In this document: in pieces, positions 1 to 7,813 of the stretch
How the letters are laid out: the number at the start of each line of letters is the position of its first letter
Numbering within the stretch: the first letter of the stretch is position 1
Source: an uncultured Eggerthella sp.
Lineage (GTDB): Bacteria; Actinomycetota; Coriobacteriia; Coriobacteriales; Eggerthellaceae
Direction of reading: 5' to 3'
Assembly: GCA_900542265.1 (NCBI GenBank)
Contig: UQML01000016.1
Span: forward strand, 1-42,639
Length of the DNA: 42,639 bases
Notes under the pieces: model-generated
Told to the model about the DNA's origin: nothing
Database searches by the model: none
Seen by the model: the letters and a program-made list of their open reading frames with translations, nothing else
Made by a program: the position numbers and the translations under genes

Positions 1-50
1 GATCTACACCCTAGAGTTCGTCGGCAGCGTCAGATGTGTATAAGAGACAG
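1..50. other. Nextera sequencing adapter (assembly artefact)
   Basis: Bases 18-50 are the Illumina Nextera read-1 adapter ending in the transposon mosaic end (AGATGTGTATAAGAGACAG). Bases 10-17 (CCTAGAGT) sit where the i5 index sits, and bases 1-9 are the end of the P5 primer. This is library DNA, not organism DNA. Translated in frame with the first gene it gives a false N-terminal extension (MCIRDR...), a peptide found in contaminated database entries. Genome sequence begins at 51. Confidence 0.98.
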
Positions 51-60
51 GAGGCGCATC

Positions 61-903
61 ATGACGAGCAGTAAGCAAGCGCAGGACGCCCAGCCAGTGC
101 CGACTGCAAAGCAAGCGCAGGACGCCCAGCCAGTGCGAAGCGATAAAACCATCAAGCTGCGTATTAAGCGCCAGGATAGTCCCGATGCGCCCTCAAGAAT
201 GGAAGTGTTTGAGATTCCCTGGCAGCCCAACATGAATGTGGTCTCGGCGCTCATGGTGATCCGCGAGTATCCCGTGCTTGCAAACGGCGAGCCTACAACG
301 CCAGTGGTGTGGGAGAGTGTGTGTCTGGAAGAGGTGTGCGGTGCGTGCACCATGCTTATCAACGGCGTGGCGCGGCAGGCGTGTTCGACGCTGATCGATT
401 CACTCGAGCAACCTATCACGTTGGCACCGCTAACCAAATTCCCCATCGTGCGCGATCTTAAAGTGGATCGGCAAAAACTTTTCGATTATCTCAAACGCGT
501 GCATGCTTGGATCGACATCGATGGTGTGTTTGACCTAGGTCCAGGACCGCGCATGTCGCAGAAAAAGCGCGATTGGGTATACGAGCTTTCCAAGTGCATG
601 ACCTGCGGTTGTTGTTTCGAGGCGTGTCCCAACACCAAGCTCGCGGATACGCCCTCACACTTTATGGGGCCGGCGCCGCTCTCGCAGGTGCGCCTCTTTA
701 ATGCGCATCCAACAGGAGCTATGCACGCAGATGTTCGACTGAATGCCCTTATGGATGACGATGGGGTTTCAGGCTGCGGAAACGCACAAAACTGCGTTCG
801 AGTGTGTCCTAAGAGTATCCCTCTTACCACTTCCATTGCGGACATGAATAGGCAAACGTTCAAGCAGGCGCTCAAAAACACGTTTGGCTCGTTTGGATCC
901 TAA
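61..903 (+). CDS. frdB: fumarate reductase/succinate dehydrogenase iron-sulfur subunit
   Basis: This is the electron-transfer subunit of a membrane-bound fumarate reductase or succinate dehydrogenase, carrying electrons between quinone and the flavoprotein. The 280-residue product has the [2Fe-2S] pattern C-x4-C-x2-C-x11-C (CLEEVCGAC...C), the [4Fe-4S] cluster CMTCGCCFEACP and a third cluster CGNAQNCVRVCPKSIP. The stretch FMGPAPLSQVRLFNAHPTGA is typical of the Bacillus-type SdhB, not of E. coli FrdB. The ATG at 61 follows GAGG at 51-54, while any upstream extension is adapter. The flavoprotein subunit is presumably upstream and cut off. An odd feature is a Gln/Ala-rich N-terminal tail in which nine residues (KQAQDAQPV) occur twice. 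Whether it works as fumarate reductase or succinate dehydrogenase cannot be told from this subunit; an anaerobic lifestyle favours fumarate reduction. Confidence 0.9.
   Translation: MTSSKQAQDAQPVPTAKQAQDAQPVRSDKTIKLRIKRQDSPDAPSRMEVFEIPWQPNMNVVSALMVIREYPVLANGEPTTPVVWESVCLEEVCGACTMLINGVARQACSTLIDSLEQPITLAPLTKFPIVRDLKVDRQKLFDYLKRVHAWIDIDGVFDLGPGPRMSQKKRDWVYELSKCMTCGCCFEACPNTKLADTPSHFMGPAPLSQVRLFNAHPTGAMHADVRLNALMDDDGVSGCGNAQNCVRVCPKSIPLTTSIADMNRQTFKQALKNTFGSFGS
73..136 (+). repeat. 28-bp direct repeat, 36-bp period, inside frdB
   Basis: Identical 28-bp copies lie at 73-100 and 109-136 with a 36-bp (12-codon) period. They duplicate the peptide KQAQDAQPV in the N-terminal tail of the FeS subunit, ahead of the conserved ferredoxin domain. 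An in-frame slippage duplication is the simplest explanation. Confidence 0.9.
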
Positions 904-904
904 G

Positions 905-1055
905 AGGAGGCGAGTCCTGCGAGAGATTGCGGGATATCGGTATGCGTTCGATATGATCCATGAGAGCCACGATGTGATAACGCTTTCGTCTAATGTGATT
1001 TTGCAATTGCATCGTAATTTGTACCAGTTCAGCGGTGATGCCTTCGCGGAACAAT
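905..1055 (+). pseudogene. remnant of a Fic-domain protein gene
   Basis: The frame starting around 905 reads LREIAGYRYAFDMIHES, then ILQLHRNLYQFSGDAF. This resembles the segment just before the catalytic motif of Fic/DOC-family AMP-transferases (E-I-x-G-Y-x-x-A-x-x-x-I, then hydrophobic-x-x-LHR-x-L). The N-terminal third and the whole HxFx(D/E)GNGR catalytic loop are missing. Homology stops near 1055 and the frame runs on to 1180 without family features. No convincing start or ribosome binding site exists in this frame. It begins two bases after the frdB stop, so it looks like scar DNA from a deletion that fused the frdB end to the middle of a Fic gene. Confidence 0.7.
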
Positions 1056-1293
1056 ATGGAGTACGGGCACGCTCTTTTTTCGTTTTTAGCGCTTCGTGTG
1101 ACAAGATAAGACTTTCAGTGAGCCTTCCTTGTTATCTCATTCTGGCAAGGCAGATCTTTTATGCATCACTTGTCTCATAACGTGACAAAACTGGTACCTT
1201 GTGTGAGGATTTTGGCTTCTTTACATGCTGGCGATGGGGTTATTCAACAAAGTGACTCTCACAGAAAGTCTAATCTCGTCAAAAAAATTCTCC

Positions 1294-1322
1294 TTGACTC
1301 AAAAGTAAGGTATGGTTAACAT
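1294..1322 (+). promoter_or_regulatory. putative feo operon promoter
   Basis: TTGACT at 1294-1299 and TAACAT at 1317-1322 are separated by 17 bases, a plausible sigma-70-type -35/-10 pair. The -10 lies inside the iron-box-like site, as expected for a repressor that blocks RNA polymerase. It is about 120 bases upstream of the first feoA start. Confidence 0.45.
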
Positions 1323-1324
1323 CA
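1306..1324 (+). promoter_or_regulatory. DtxR/IdeR-box-like site
   Basis: The 19 bases TAAGGTATGGTTAACATCA agree by eye at about 13 of 19 positions with the actinobacterial DtxR/IdeR iron-box consensus. Placement over the putative -10 of a ferrous-iron uptake operon fits Fe(II)-dependent repression. This is inference from sequence similarity; the regulator gene is not in the window. Confidence 0.45.
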
Positions 1325-1444
1325 AGAGCGAGTTAACTTAAGAAAACATTTTGTGAGCAAGCTAATGAAAGGTGGGAAGACAAAACGCGCCTCCGATAGT
1401 TTGTGCGCAAAGTGTTTATGTTTTAGCAGGACAGGAGAAGTCAG

Positions 1445-1654
1445 ATGGTCTTAGCTGAAGTAAAAAAGAATGGTGTGTATCACGTCAAACAACTTCATGG
1501 GATCGGAGATACTCATCGTCATTTAGAAGATCTTGGATTTCTCCCTGGTGAGTCAATTCGTGTCATTTCACGCATCGGCGGCAACTTGGTCGTGAATGTG
1601 AAAGGTGCCCGCGTGGCGCTTTCGTCTGAGTTGGCCAAAAATATTGTGATTTAG
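1445..1654 (+). CDS. feoA: FeoA-domain protein, first copy
   Basis: This is a small cytoplasmic SH3-fold FeoA protein of 69 residues, thought to modulate the FeoB ferrous-iron transporter. The family pattern is visible: a hydrophobic strand, then HLEDLGFLPGESIRVISRIGGNLVVNVKGARVAL (positions 29-62; key residues L-G-F/L-x-P-G and V-x-G-x-x-x-A-L). The ATG at 1445 has AGGAG at 1433-1437. The second FeoA starts within a few dozen bases of its stop and feoB follows, so the three probably form one iron-uptake operon. Confidence 0.9.
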   Translation: MVLAEVKKNGVYHVKQLHGIGDTHRHLEDLGFLPGESIRVISRIGGNLVVNVKGARVALSSELAKNIVI

Positions 1655-1676
1655 GAGCGTGCAGCCGCGTGATTGC

Positions 1677-1943
1677 ATGACGGATGAGACTTACGATCAA
1701 GTAGAAAAAGAAAGGGGAACAGTGAAAACACTGCGCGAGACAAAGCCAGGCGAGACGGTGACCGTAACCAAACTCAATGGCGCGGGTGCCCTCAAACGCC
1801 GCATTATGGACATGGGCATCACCAAGGGATGCACCATTTTTGTGCGCAAAGTCGCGCCGCTCGGTGATCCAGTTGAGATTACTATTCGCGGATATGAATT
1901 ATCGCTGCGTAAGGAAGACGCGCAAATGGTCGAGGTTTCCTAG
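1677..1943 (+). CDS. feoA: FeoA-domain protein, second copy
   Basis: This is a second FeoA, more basic and diverged from the first. Conserved features are LNGAGALKRRIMDMGITKG, a hydrophobic strand VRKVAPLGDPVEITIRGYELSLR and a C-terminal hydrophobic end. The start is uncertain. GTG at 1659 has almost no room after the upstream stop and GGAG. ATG at 1677 is 19 bases from AGGAG. GTG at 1722 has AAGGGG just upstream and would give the family-typical length of about 73 residues. Two FeoA proteins with one FeoB is a known arrangement in Gram-positive feo operons. Confidence 0.85.
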   Translation: MTDETYDQVEKERGTVKTLRETKPGETVTVTKLNGAGALKRRIMDMGITKGCTIFVRKVAPLGDPVEITIRGYELSLRKEDAQMVEVS

Positions 1944-2071
1944 ACCTGAACAGGTAATCAAGGTTAACCAGACAGACCGGGTACGCCAAGGCCGATTCGA
2001 GCTTGATTTGAGATAGGTCGGAAGCAATCCTGAGTTTAAGGGCACAAGCGTGCCTCCTTTTTGGAGCATAA

Positions 2072-2087
2072 GTTACCATTGGTTAAC
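2072..2087. promoter_or_regulatory. GTTAAC inverted repeat upstream of feoB
   Basis: GTTACC at 2072-2077 and GGTTAAC at 2081-2087 form a near-palindrome sharing the GGTTAAC core with the sites at 1314-1320 and 1962-1969. It could be an operator for the same metal-dependent repressor; no footprint or regulator is available in the window. Confidence 0.35.
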
Positions 2088-2125
2088 TTCAAGTACGAAG
2101 CATGAAGAAAACTTCAAGCCAAAAC

Positions 2126-2191
2126 ACAAAGCAGAAGCAAACGCTAAACAAAGCAGAAGCAAACGCTAAACAAAGCAGAAGCAAACGCTAA
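2126..2191 (+). repeat. three tandem 22-bp repeats in the feoB leader
   Basis: Three consecutive copies of ACAAAGCAGAAGCAAACGCT plus AA lie at 2126-2147, 2148-2169 and 2170-2191. They end 29 bases before the feoB start. The unit is purine-rich and nearly free of T, so the mRNA leader here would be unstructured. Confidence 0.95.
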
Positions 2192-2220
2192 GTAAAACGA
2201 GAGCATAAAGGAGTAAACGC

Positions 2221-4704
2221 ATGAGAGTTGCGCTAGTCGGAAACCCCAATTGCGGCAAAACGACGCTGTTCAACGCACTCACGGGCGCCAACCAGTACGT
2301 GGGAAACTGGCCTGGCGTTACGGTTGAAAAGAAGAGCGGGAAGCTTAAAGCGGATAGATCGGTTGAGATTGTCGATCTGCCGGGCATTTATTCGCTATCC
2401 CCCTACACTCTTGAGGAGGTCATTGCGCGTGACTTCCTGATTAATGAACGCCCCGATGCCATCTTGAACATCATCGACGGCACCAACCTTGAGCGCAATT
2501 TGTATCTGACCACGCAACTGCTCGAGATGGGTATCCCGACGGTGGTCGCGGTCAACATGATGGATGTCGTGCGCAAACGCGGCGATCAGATCAACGTCAC
2601 TGCCCTTGAGGAAGAGCTCAGCTGTCCGGTCGTCGAGATTTCCGCGCTTAAAAATGAAGGTGTCGATGAGGTAATCACGCGCCTTGTCTCTATTCCTGCA
2701 ACCGTTGGTATTGAGGCTATGTCCTATAGTCGCGAAGTTGAAGACGCCATCACTGAGATTATCGAGCGCATGCAAGGCAGCCTTGACTACGCCTACGAGG
2801 ATCTCGCGCGTGCAGAAGCCGGTGCAATCGATCAGGTTCCTGAGCATCTTCTCCGATTCTACGCAATTAAGCTTCTTGAAAACGATGAGAAGATTCGCAC
2901 GAGCTTGAAAAATCCTCCTGATGTGTCTGACATCATTGCGCGCATCGAGAAGCACTTTGATGATGATACGGAGAGCATCATCACTAATGAGCGCTACACC
3001 TGGATTTCATCGATCATGCATCATGTGCGCACGCTTGGTGATGCCGACGGCCTTACCACTTCGGACAAGATTGACCGCGTGGTGACTAATCGGTTCCTCG
3101 CATTGCCTATTTTTGCCATCGTCATGTTCCTTGTCTACTATATCTCCGTTTCCACAGTCGGCACGTTTGCGACGGATTGGGCAAACGATGGTGTCTTTGG
3201 CGACGGTTGGTTCTTAGGTCCTGGCGCTGATGAGTATGCGGAAGTTGTTGAGGGGTACGAAACCGCCACCGAGAGTATAGATGCGTTTGACGCCGCAGCT
3301 ATCGAGGCTGGCCTTGACCCTGAGTCAGACAACTTCCTCTTTGAGGCAGAGCAGGCAGGCGTCGTGGGAACGTATGAGGCCTATGATGATGAGACAGGTG
3401 AAAATGAGGTTGTCGAAGTAGACCCGGCCACCTATGAAGAGTCGCTCGATCTGGTGGCGGCTGCTGGTGGGGAAGCACCTGATCCAACTCAGTATGGTCT
3501 TTGGGTGCCAGGCATTCCTGTTCTTATTGGCGATGCGCTTGCCTCAATTGAAGCTGCAGATTGGCTTACCGCCCTTATCTTGGACGGCATTGTTGCTGGT
3601 GTGGGAGCCGTTCTTGGCTTCATCCCTCAGATGTTGGTACTCTTCTTGTTGCTCGCATTCCTGGAAAGCTGTGGCTATATGTCTCGCATCGCGTTTATCT
3701 TAGATCGTGTGTTCCGCCGCTTTGGCTTATCCGGCAAGTCCTTTGTGCCTATCCTGATTGGTACGGGCTGCGGTGTGCCAGGTGTTATGGCGTCGCGTAC
3801 GATTGAGAACCAGAATGACCGCCGCATGACCGTTATGACCACAACCTTTATTCCGTGTGGTGCGAAGCTTCCTATCATTGCGCTCTTTGCTGCTGCCGTC
3901 TTTGGCGGTGTGTGGTGGGTAGCCCCATCGGCATACTTCTTAGGAATTGCCGCAATTCTCTGCACGGGTATTATCCTTAAGAAAACACGCTTTTTCGCAG
4001 GCGATCCCGCACCGTTTATTATGGAACTTCCGGCTTACCATATGCCTACGGCAGGCGCAGTGCTGCGTAGCATGTGGGAGCGCGCGTGGTCATTCATTAA
4101 GAAAGCTGGCACCATCATTTTGCTCGCGTGTATCCTCATTTGGTTCATTTCGAGCTACGGCGTGGTGGATGGCACGTTCATGGCCGTCGAGGATCAAAAC
4201 GATTCAATCCTTGCTGTTCTCGGCACCCTTATCTGCTGGATCTTCAATCCGCTGGGTTGGGGCGATTGGCAGGCGGCATCGGCTGCGGTTACCGGTCTTA
4301 TCGCCAAGGAAAACGTGGTCGGCACGCTTGGTATTCTCTACAACGGTGACGCCGGTTGGTACGCCAACGTGCAAGCCGCTTTCACGCCGCTCGTGGCCTA
4401 CTCGTTCCTCGCGTTCAACTTGCTCTGCGCGCCGTGTTTTGCGGCGATGGGTGCCATCAAGCGCGAGATGAACAATCGCAAGTGGTTCTGGGCAGCTATT
4501 GGTTATCAGTGCGGCTTGGCTTGGGTTGTTGCGCTCTGGATCTACCAGATTGGTGGTTTGATCACCGGCGAGGTTGCCTTTGGCCCGTTTGCAGTTCTTG
4601 CAATTCTTTTAGCGATCGGGTTTATCTACCTACTCTTTAGAAAGAACAAGTACAAGGGCAAGGTTGAGAGTATCTCTTCCGTTGCGGCCGCTACACCTTA
4701 TTAG
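2221..4704 (+). CDS. feoB: ferrous iron transporter FeoB
   Basis: FeoB is an inner-membrane Fe(II) uptake protein with an N-terminal GTPase domain. G1 is GNPNCGKT at residues 7-14, the switch region is GNWPGVT, G3 is DLPG near 51 and G4 is NMMD near 112. A helical GDI-like region follows to about 285. Membrane segments begin near 291 and carry the Gate motifs, including FIPQMLVLF, GTGCGVPGVMASRT and the second half with GLIAKENVVGTLGILY. At 827 residues it is long for the family. The extra length is a strongly acidic segment of about 90 residues (near 335-420, rich in Glu, Asp and Ala) between the first and second membrane segments, predicted to face outside. AAAGGAG precedes the ATG. The small cysteine-rich gene downstream is a usual partner. 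Confidence 0.97.
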   Translation: MRVALVGNPNCGKTTLFNALTGANQYVGNWPGVTVEKKSGKLKADRSVEIVDLPGIYSLSPYTLEEVIARDFLINERPDAILNIIDGTNLERNLYLTTQLLEMGIPTVVAVNMMDVVRKRGDQINVTALEEELSCPVVEISALKNEGVDEVITRLVSIPATVGIEAMSYSREVEDAITEIIERMQGSLDYAYEDLARAEAGAIDQVPEHLLRFYAIKLLENDEKIRTSLKNPPDVSDIIARIEKHFDDDTESIITNERYTWISSIMHHVRTLGDADGLTTSDKIDRVVTNRFLALPIFAIVMFLVYYISVSTVGTFATDWANDGVFGDGWFLGPGADEYAEVVEGYETATESIDAFDAAAIEAGLDPESDNFLFEAEQAGVVGTYEAYDDETGENEVVEVDPATYEESLDLVAAAGGEAPDPTQYGLWVPGIPVLIGDALASIEAADWLTALILDGIVAGVGAVLGFIPQMLVLFLLLAFLESCGYMSRIAFILDRVFRRFGLSGKSFVPILIGTGCGVPGVMASRTIENQNDRRMTVMTTTFIPCGAKLPIIALFAAAVFGGVWWVAPSAYFLGIAAILCTGIILKKTRFFAGDPAPFIMELPAYHMPTAGAVLRSMWERAWSFIKKAGTIILLACILIWFISSYGVVDGTFMAVEDQNDSILAVLGTLICWIFNPLGWGDWQAASAAVTGLIAKENVVGTLGILYNGDAGWYANVQAAFTPLVAYSFLAFNLLCAPCFAAMGAIKREMNNRKWFWAAIGYQCGLAWVVALWIYQIGGLITGEVAFGPFAVLAILLAIGFIYLLFRKNKYKGKVESISSVAAATPY

Positions 4705-4763
4705 CAGAACGCTTTATTGGTACTGTTGTAATTTTGTTTATCCCGTAAGGAAGGGGGTCGCCA

Positions 4764-5084
4764 ATGAATCTAGGAACTGCTCTGGTGTCGCTGCTGTTGA
4801 TTGTGATTGTGGTTGCCATCATTAGGAGCATCGTGAAAGATAAGCGTGCAGGGAAAAACGTTGGATGTGGAAGCTGTAAGTCATGTGCACACGCAACTAC
4901 CTCTTCTCGTTCTTTTAAGAAAACTTCTTACGCGGCTTCTGGCTCATGTCCATCGTGCGCACATATCGATGCGATGCTTGCTGGTTTGGATCAGTCTGCT
5001 GATTCGTCGGTGGCTATCCCTCCCAAGTCTTCGCATGAGCTTTACTATCAGGACGATGGGATTGCCTCTCATGCTCAGCCCTAA
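4764..5084 (+). CDS. FeoB-associated Cys-rich membrane protein
   Basis: The 106-residue protein has one N-terminal membrane helix (residues 4-24, LGTALVSLLLIVIVVAIIRSI), a Lys/Arg-rich turn, then two cysteine pairs or triads (CGSCKSC and CPSC). This matches the small FeoB-associated proteins often found directly after feoB; their biochemical role is unsettled, with metal binding suggested. The start has AAGGAAGGGGG upstream. The C-terminal 50 residues are polar and low in complexity, longer than in many relatives. Confidence 0.8.
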   Translation: MNLGTALVSLLLIVIVVAIIRSIVKDKRAGKNVGCGSCKSCAHATTSSRSFKKTSYAASGSCPSCAHIDAMLAGLDQSADSSVAIPPKSSHELYYQDDGIASHAQP

Positions 5085-5316
5085 CTGACATGGGAAGAGT
5101 GATCCGATCCACAGCTTGTTCGTGCTGCTCGCTCATGGTGGTGTTTGATTCCACTTTCAATTTGGCGATACTCCGTTGCAACCACTTACAATCAGCTGTA
5201 TCTTGCTGTGCAACGTAATGAAACATTGCATCATATATCGCAACATGACGGAGGAACTTAGCACAGCACAATACTCAAGTTGCTACCGTGTTAAGTTATA
5301 GCAAGGTAAGTGTTAT
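5085..5316. other. intergenic region, feo locus to channel gene
   Basis: No gene or clear terminator is seen in these 232 bases. The sequence becomes AT-rich toward the channel gene. Confidence 0.4.
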
Positions 5317-6189
5317 GTGTCTGCTCAAGAAGTAGGGAGTAATCAAAACCGTATGATTATCAAGTTGGGGAATAAGTCACACACGCAATCTTTCAAGCAG
5401 CGCGTTTATGCGAGCCTCGAAACGCCGATGTCTGCACGACCTCTTGGTAAAGCAATAGGTCTAGCGCTTATCGTGCTTATTGTTTTGAATGCCCTTTTGG
5501 TCGGCGTGCCTGATCGTGATCTTGAAGGTCAATTCAGCTCAGCAATTTTTATCTTTAGCGTATTCTCAACAGTGGTGTTTGCGCTTGAATATGTATGTCG
5601 TATTTGGGTTGCAGATTTTGTCTATCCGCACCTTTCGTCTGTTCGTGCCCGGCTGCGCTATATCTTTTCTATTATGGGAATTATTGATTTCCTTTCATTC
5701 TTTCCAGCACTGTTTTTGCTTACTCTACCAGCGTCGTCGACAGTAAACGATGCTGTGCGCATAATCCGTCTTGTTCGTCTTATTAAAATCTCGCGCTATA
5801 TGCGTGGTTTGCGCTCTATCGGTCAGGTATTTGTAAAGCGTCGCCAGAAAATCATCGCGGCGTTTATGGTGCTTGCATTATTGGCGGTTGCTTCGAGTGT
5901 GTTGATGTATGAGGCTGAACACGCCGCTCAGCCCGAGGTTTTTGATAATGTGCTGACCGGCCTTTACTGGGCGGTTACTACTATGACGTCAACGGGCTAT
6001 GGGGATGTCGTGCCTATTACTCCGCTTGGCCGTCTGATTGGTTTTGTGGTTATGGTAATTTCAATTGCGGTCGTTGCTATTCCTGCAGGTATTTTCTCCG
6101 CAGGCTTCATTGAGGAATTTCGCAGTGAGAATGCGGACAATAATTCAGCAGGCGATGAGCCATCAGGTGATGAGGTAGTGCGGTCGTGA
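5317..6189 (+). CDS. voltage-gated-type potassium channel
   Basis: This is a six-transmembrane ion channel of the Kv superfamily, 290 residues. The selectivity filter TMTSTGYGDVVP lies near residues 222-233 between pore helix and S6. The S4 voltage-sensor helix has regularly spaced arginines (RIIRLVRLIKISRYMRGLR, about residues 148-166). It would pass K+ across the cytoplasmic membrane in response to voltage. No cytosolic RCK domain is present; the tail is short and acidic. GTG at 5317 is used here because it keeps the whole frame. ATG at 5353, preceded by GGGAG, would drop 12 poorly conserved residues and is a real alternative. It stands alone, with AT-rich DNA on both sides. Confidence 0.88.
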   Translation: MSAQEVGSNQNRMIIKLGNKSHTQSFKQRVYASLETPMSARPLGKAIGLALIVLIVLNALLVGVPDRDLEGQFSSAIFIFSVFSTVVFALEYVCRIWVADFVYPHLSSVRARLRYIFSIMGIIDFLSFFPALFLLTLPASSTVNDAVRIIRLVRLIKISRYMRGLRSIGQVFVKRRQKIIAAFMVLALLAVASSVLMYEAEHAAQPEVFDNVLTGLYWAVTTMTSTGYGDVVPITPLGRLIGFVVMVISIAVVAIPAGIFSAGFIEEFRSENADNNSAGDEPSGDEVVRS

Positions 6190-6416
6190 TAAGTGGTATT
6201 GTGTGTTAACTTGTTAACTGATTTCATAACCAATCGCAACGTTTTATATCATTTGTGTTAAATAAAACAACAAAAATTGTAAAAAAGTAACAAAAATAGT
6301 GACTTTAAACATCATGTAGTAGACTTTCTACATTGTGTAGCGTAAATGTGTCATATAGTTTATCAACGTTCGCGCTGGAAAGTAGCTTATGTTTTTAATG
6401 CTAGAAAGTTAGAACA
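6190..6416. other. AT-rich region upstream of the ATPase/RloB module
   Basis: These 227 bases are rich in A and T and contain an inverted repeat with arms ATGTAG (6314-6319) and CTACAT (6328-6333), about 85 bases before the ATPase start. It may be an operator or part of the promoter of the defence-like pair. No gene was found. Confidence 0.4.
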
Positions 6417-7811
6417 ATGTTATTGGATTTCACGTTTTCGAACTTCAAATGCTTTGTAACAGATCAGCAATTTACGATGTGCCGTCCAAAAGCAGATCGA
6501 GATCTTCAGCCAGAAGGCTGGTCAATTGATGGCGTGTCTACGGTAGCAGGTGTTTTTGGTGGTAATGCTTCAGGAAAATCGAGTTTTCTAGAAGCGTTGC
6601 TGTCTCTTAGCTGTATTGTTTCTCGAAGCGTGCGTGATGCAGAGCGAAGTCCTGGGTTTTCTCGTGAATATTTCTTGTTGGATCAAGAGTATGAGAATAA
6701 GCCAACGGATTTTTTTATTGACTTCATTGGCATAGACAATAATCGCTATCAATATCAACTTTCTTTTAATGATGTATCAGTACTATATGAATCTTTGAGG
6801 GTGTTCAAAAGCCGTCGTAGTTCGGTTCTTTATGAGCGAGAGCTAAGCAGTGATGATCAGACGTATCTTTATAAATATGGTACAGGCTTTGCTGGTGCGC
6901 GAAAAACATTCGAAAAGATGGTGCGCAAGGACGTGACCTATTTATCGGTGTTGCATGATATGCAGCACGAAACAACAGAATCAGCGTTTCAAACGCTAAG
7001 CAACCAAATAAGAGGATATCAAGGTTGGGCGTTTGATAACGAGATTCCAACCGTTATTGATTTGCTTGATAAGGGTGATAAGGCTGGATTAGCTCTTGCC
7101 TCTATTATGACTCAAACAAATCTAGGTCTTCTCTCTATGGAACTCGAGAACGAGACTTCTCGCTTTTTGAAAAAGATGAGTACTCCAGGACAACCAGCGC
7201 ATGAATCACTCAAGGCATTAATTGGGGAGTTTTTGGCAGACACATCGCCAGATTTAAATCCTGATGAAATGCAGGAGATTCTCAGCAATGCTCTTGCGTC
7301 ATCGCCTGAATCAGTAAAAACTCTGGTTTTTGCGCATCATGGTAAAAATGGCGATGTGCTGTTTGAGAAAGAACTTGAATCAAGAGGAACACTTTCGAGC
7401 CTTGCGTTTTTTTCAATGGCGCTAAGGGTGTTATCGTCTCGAACGGTGTGTGTGGTTGATGAACTTGACATGAGTTTGCATCCTCGGTATGTCCGTGAGC
7501 TGGTGCGCCTATTTAGGTGTCCTGACACGAATCCTAATCAATCTCAGATGATCTTTTCCTCACATGATGTCACACTGATGTCCAATTTGGGATTTGATCA
7601 AGCGGGTGTGCTTGATCGTGATCAGATTTGGTTTACAGAAAAGGATCTTAATACGGGAGAAGCCGAACTGTTTCCTCTTACCGAATTGAGTGTAAGACGA
7701 AAAGAGAATTATATGCGCAATTACCTTAATGGTATATACGGAGCGTTGCCCGATCCTCAATTCCATGGCGCGTTTGCTAATGCTATTAAAGCATCTAAAG
7801 CGATGGAATAG
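6417..7811 (+). CDS. AAA/ABC-type ATPase paired with RloB
   Basis: This 464-residue ATPase resembles the SMC/ABC-like ATPases that partner nucleases in defence systems. It begins with the family-typical strand FTFSNFKCF. Walker A is GGNASGKS at residues 48-55, an ABC-like signature lies in SRGTLSSL, Walker B is VCVVDELDMSLHP near 348 and the switch histidine is in SSHD near 381. No membrane helix or extra nuclease domain is evident. Its stop is two bases before the start of the RloB gene, so the two are translationally coupled. By analogy with AAA-ATPase plus TOPRIM-nuclease pairs, it may sense invaders and release the partner; that role is inferred. The upstream ribosome binding site is weak. 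Confidence 0.8.
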   Translation: MLLDFTFSNFKCFVTDQQFTMCRPKADRDLQPEGWSIDGVSTVAGVFGGNASGKSSFLEALLSLSCIVSRSVRDAERSPGFSREYFLLDQEYENKPTDFFIDFIGIDNNRYQYQLSFNDVSVLYESLRVFKSRRSSVLYERELSSDDQTYLYKYGTGFAGARKTFEKMVRKDVTYLSVLHDMQHETTESAFQTLSNQIRGYQGWAFDNEIPTVIDLLDKGDKAGLALASIMTQTNLGLLSMELENETSRFLKKMSTPGQPAHESLKALIGEFLADTSPDLNPDEMQEILSNALASSPESVKTLVFAHHGKNGDVLFEKELESRGTLSSLAFFSMALRVLSSRTVCVVDELDMSLHPRYVRELVRLFRCPDTNPNQSQMIFSSHDVTLMSNLGFDQAGVLDRDQIWFTEKDLNTGEAELFPLTELSVRRKENYMRNYLNGIYGALPDPQFHGAFANAIKASKAME

Positions 7812-7813
7812 CC

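Larger units (their letters stand above)
1056..1444. other. intergenic region upstream of feoA
   Basis: No credible gene is visible in these 389 bases. The first part is the non-homologous tail of the Fic remnant. The second half is AT-rich and holds the putative feo promoter and an iron-box-like site near 1294-1324, plus another GTTAAC at 1332-1337. Confidence 0.6.
1944..2220. other. feoA-feoB intergenic region
   Basis: These 277 bases carry the perfect palindrome GGTTAACC at 1962-1969 and the near-palindrome GTTACC-ATT-GGTTAAC at 2072-2087. Three tandem 22-bp repeats and the feoB ribosome binding site follow. The GTTAAC motifs echo the site upstream of the first feoA and suggest that feoB has its own iron-responsive promoter. 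No gene was found here. Confidence 0.55.

Noticed and set aside
34..60. N-terminal extension MCIRDRRRI of the FeS protein
   Set aside because: It is encoded by adapter sequence; the gene starts at 61.
2395..2955. Long reverse-strand frame inside feoB (and similar frames in feoB, cas3 and the GT genes)
   Set aside because: Shadow frames of well-supported genes, without family motifs or ribosome binding sites.
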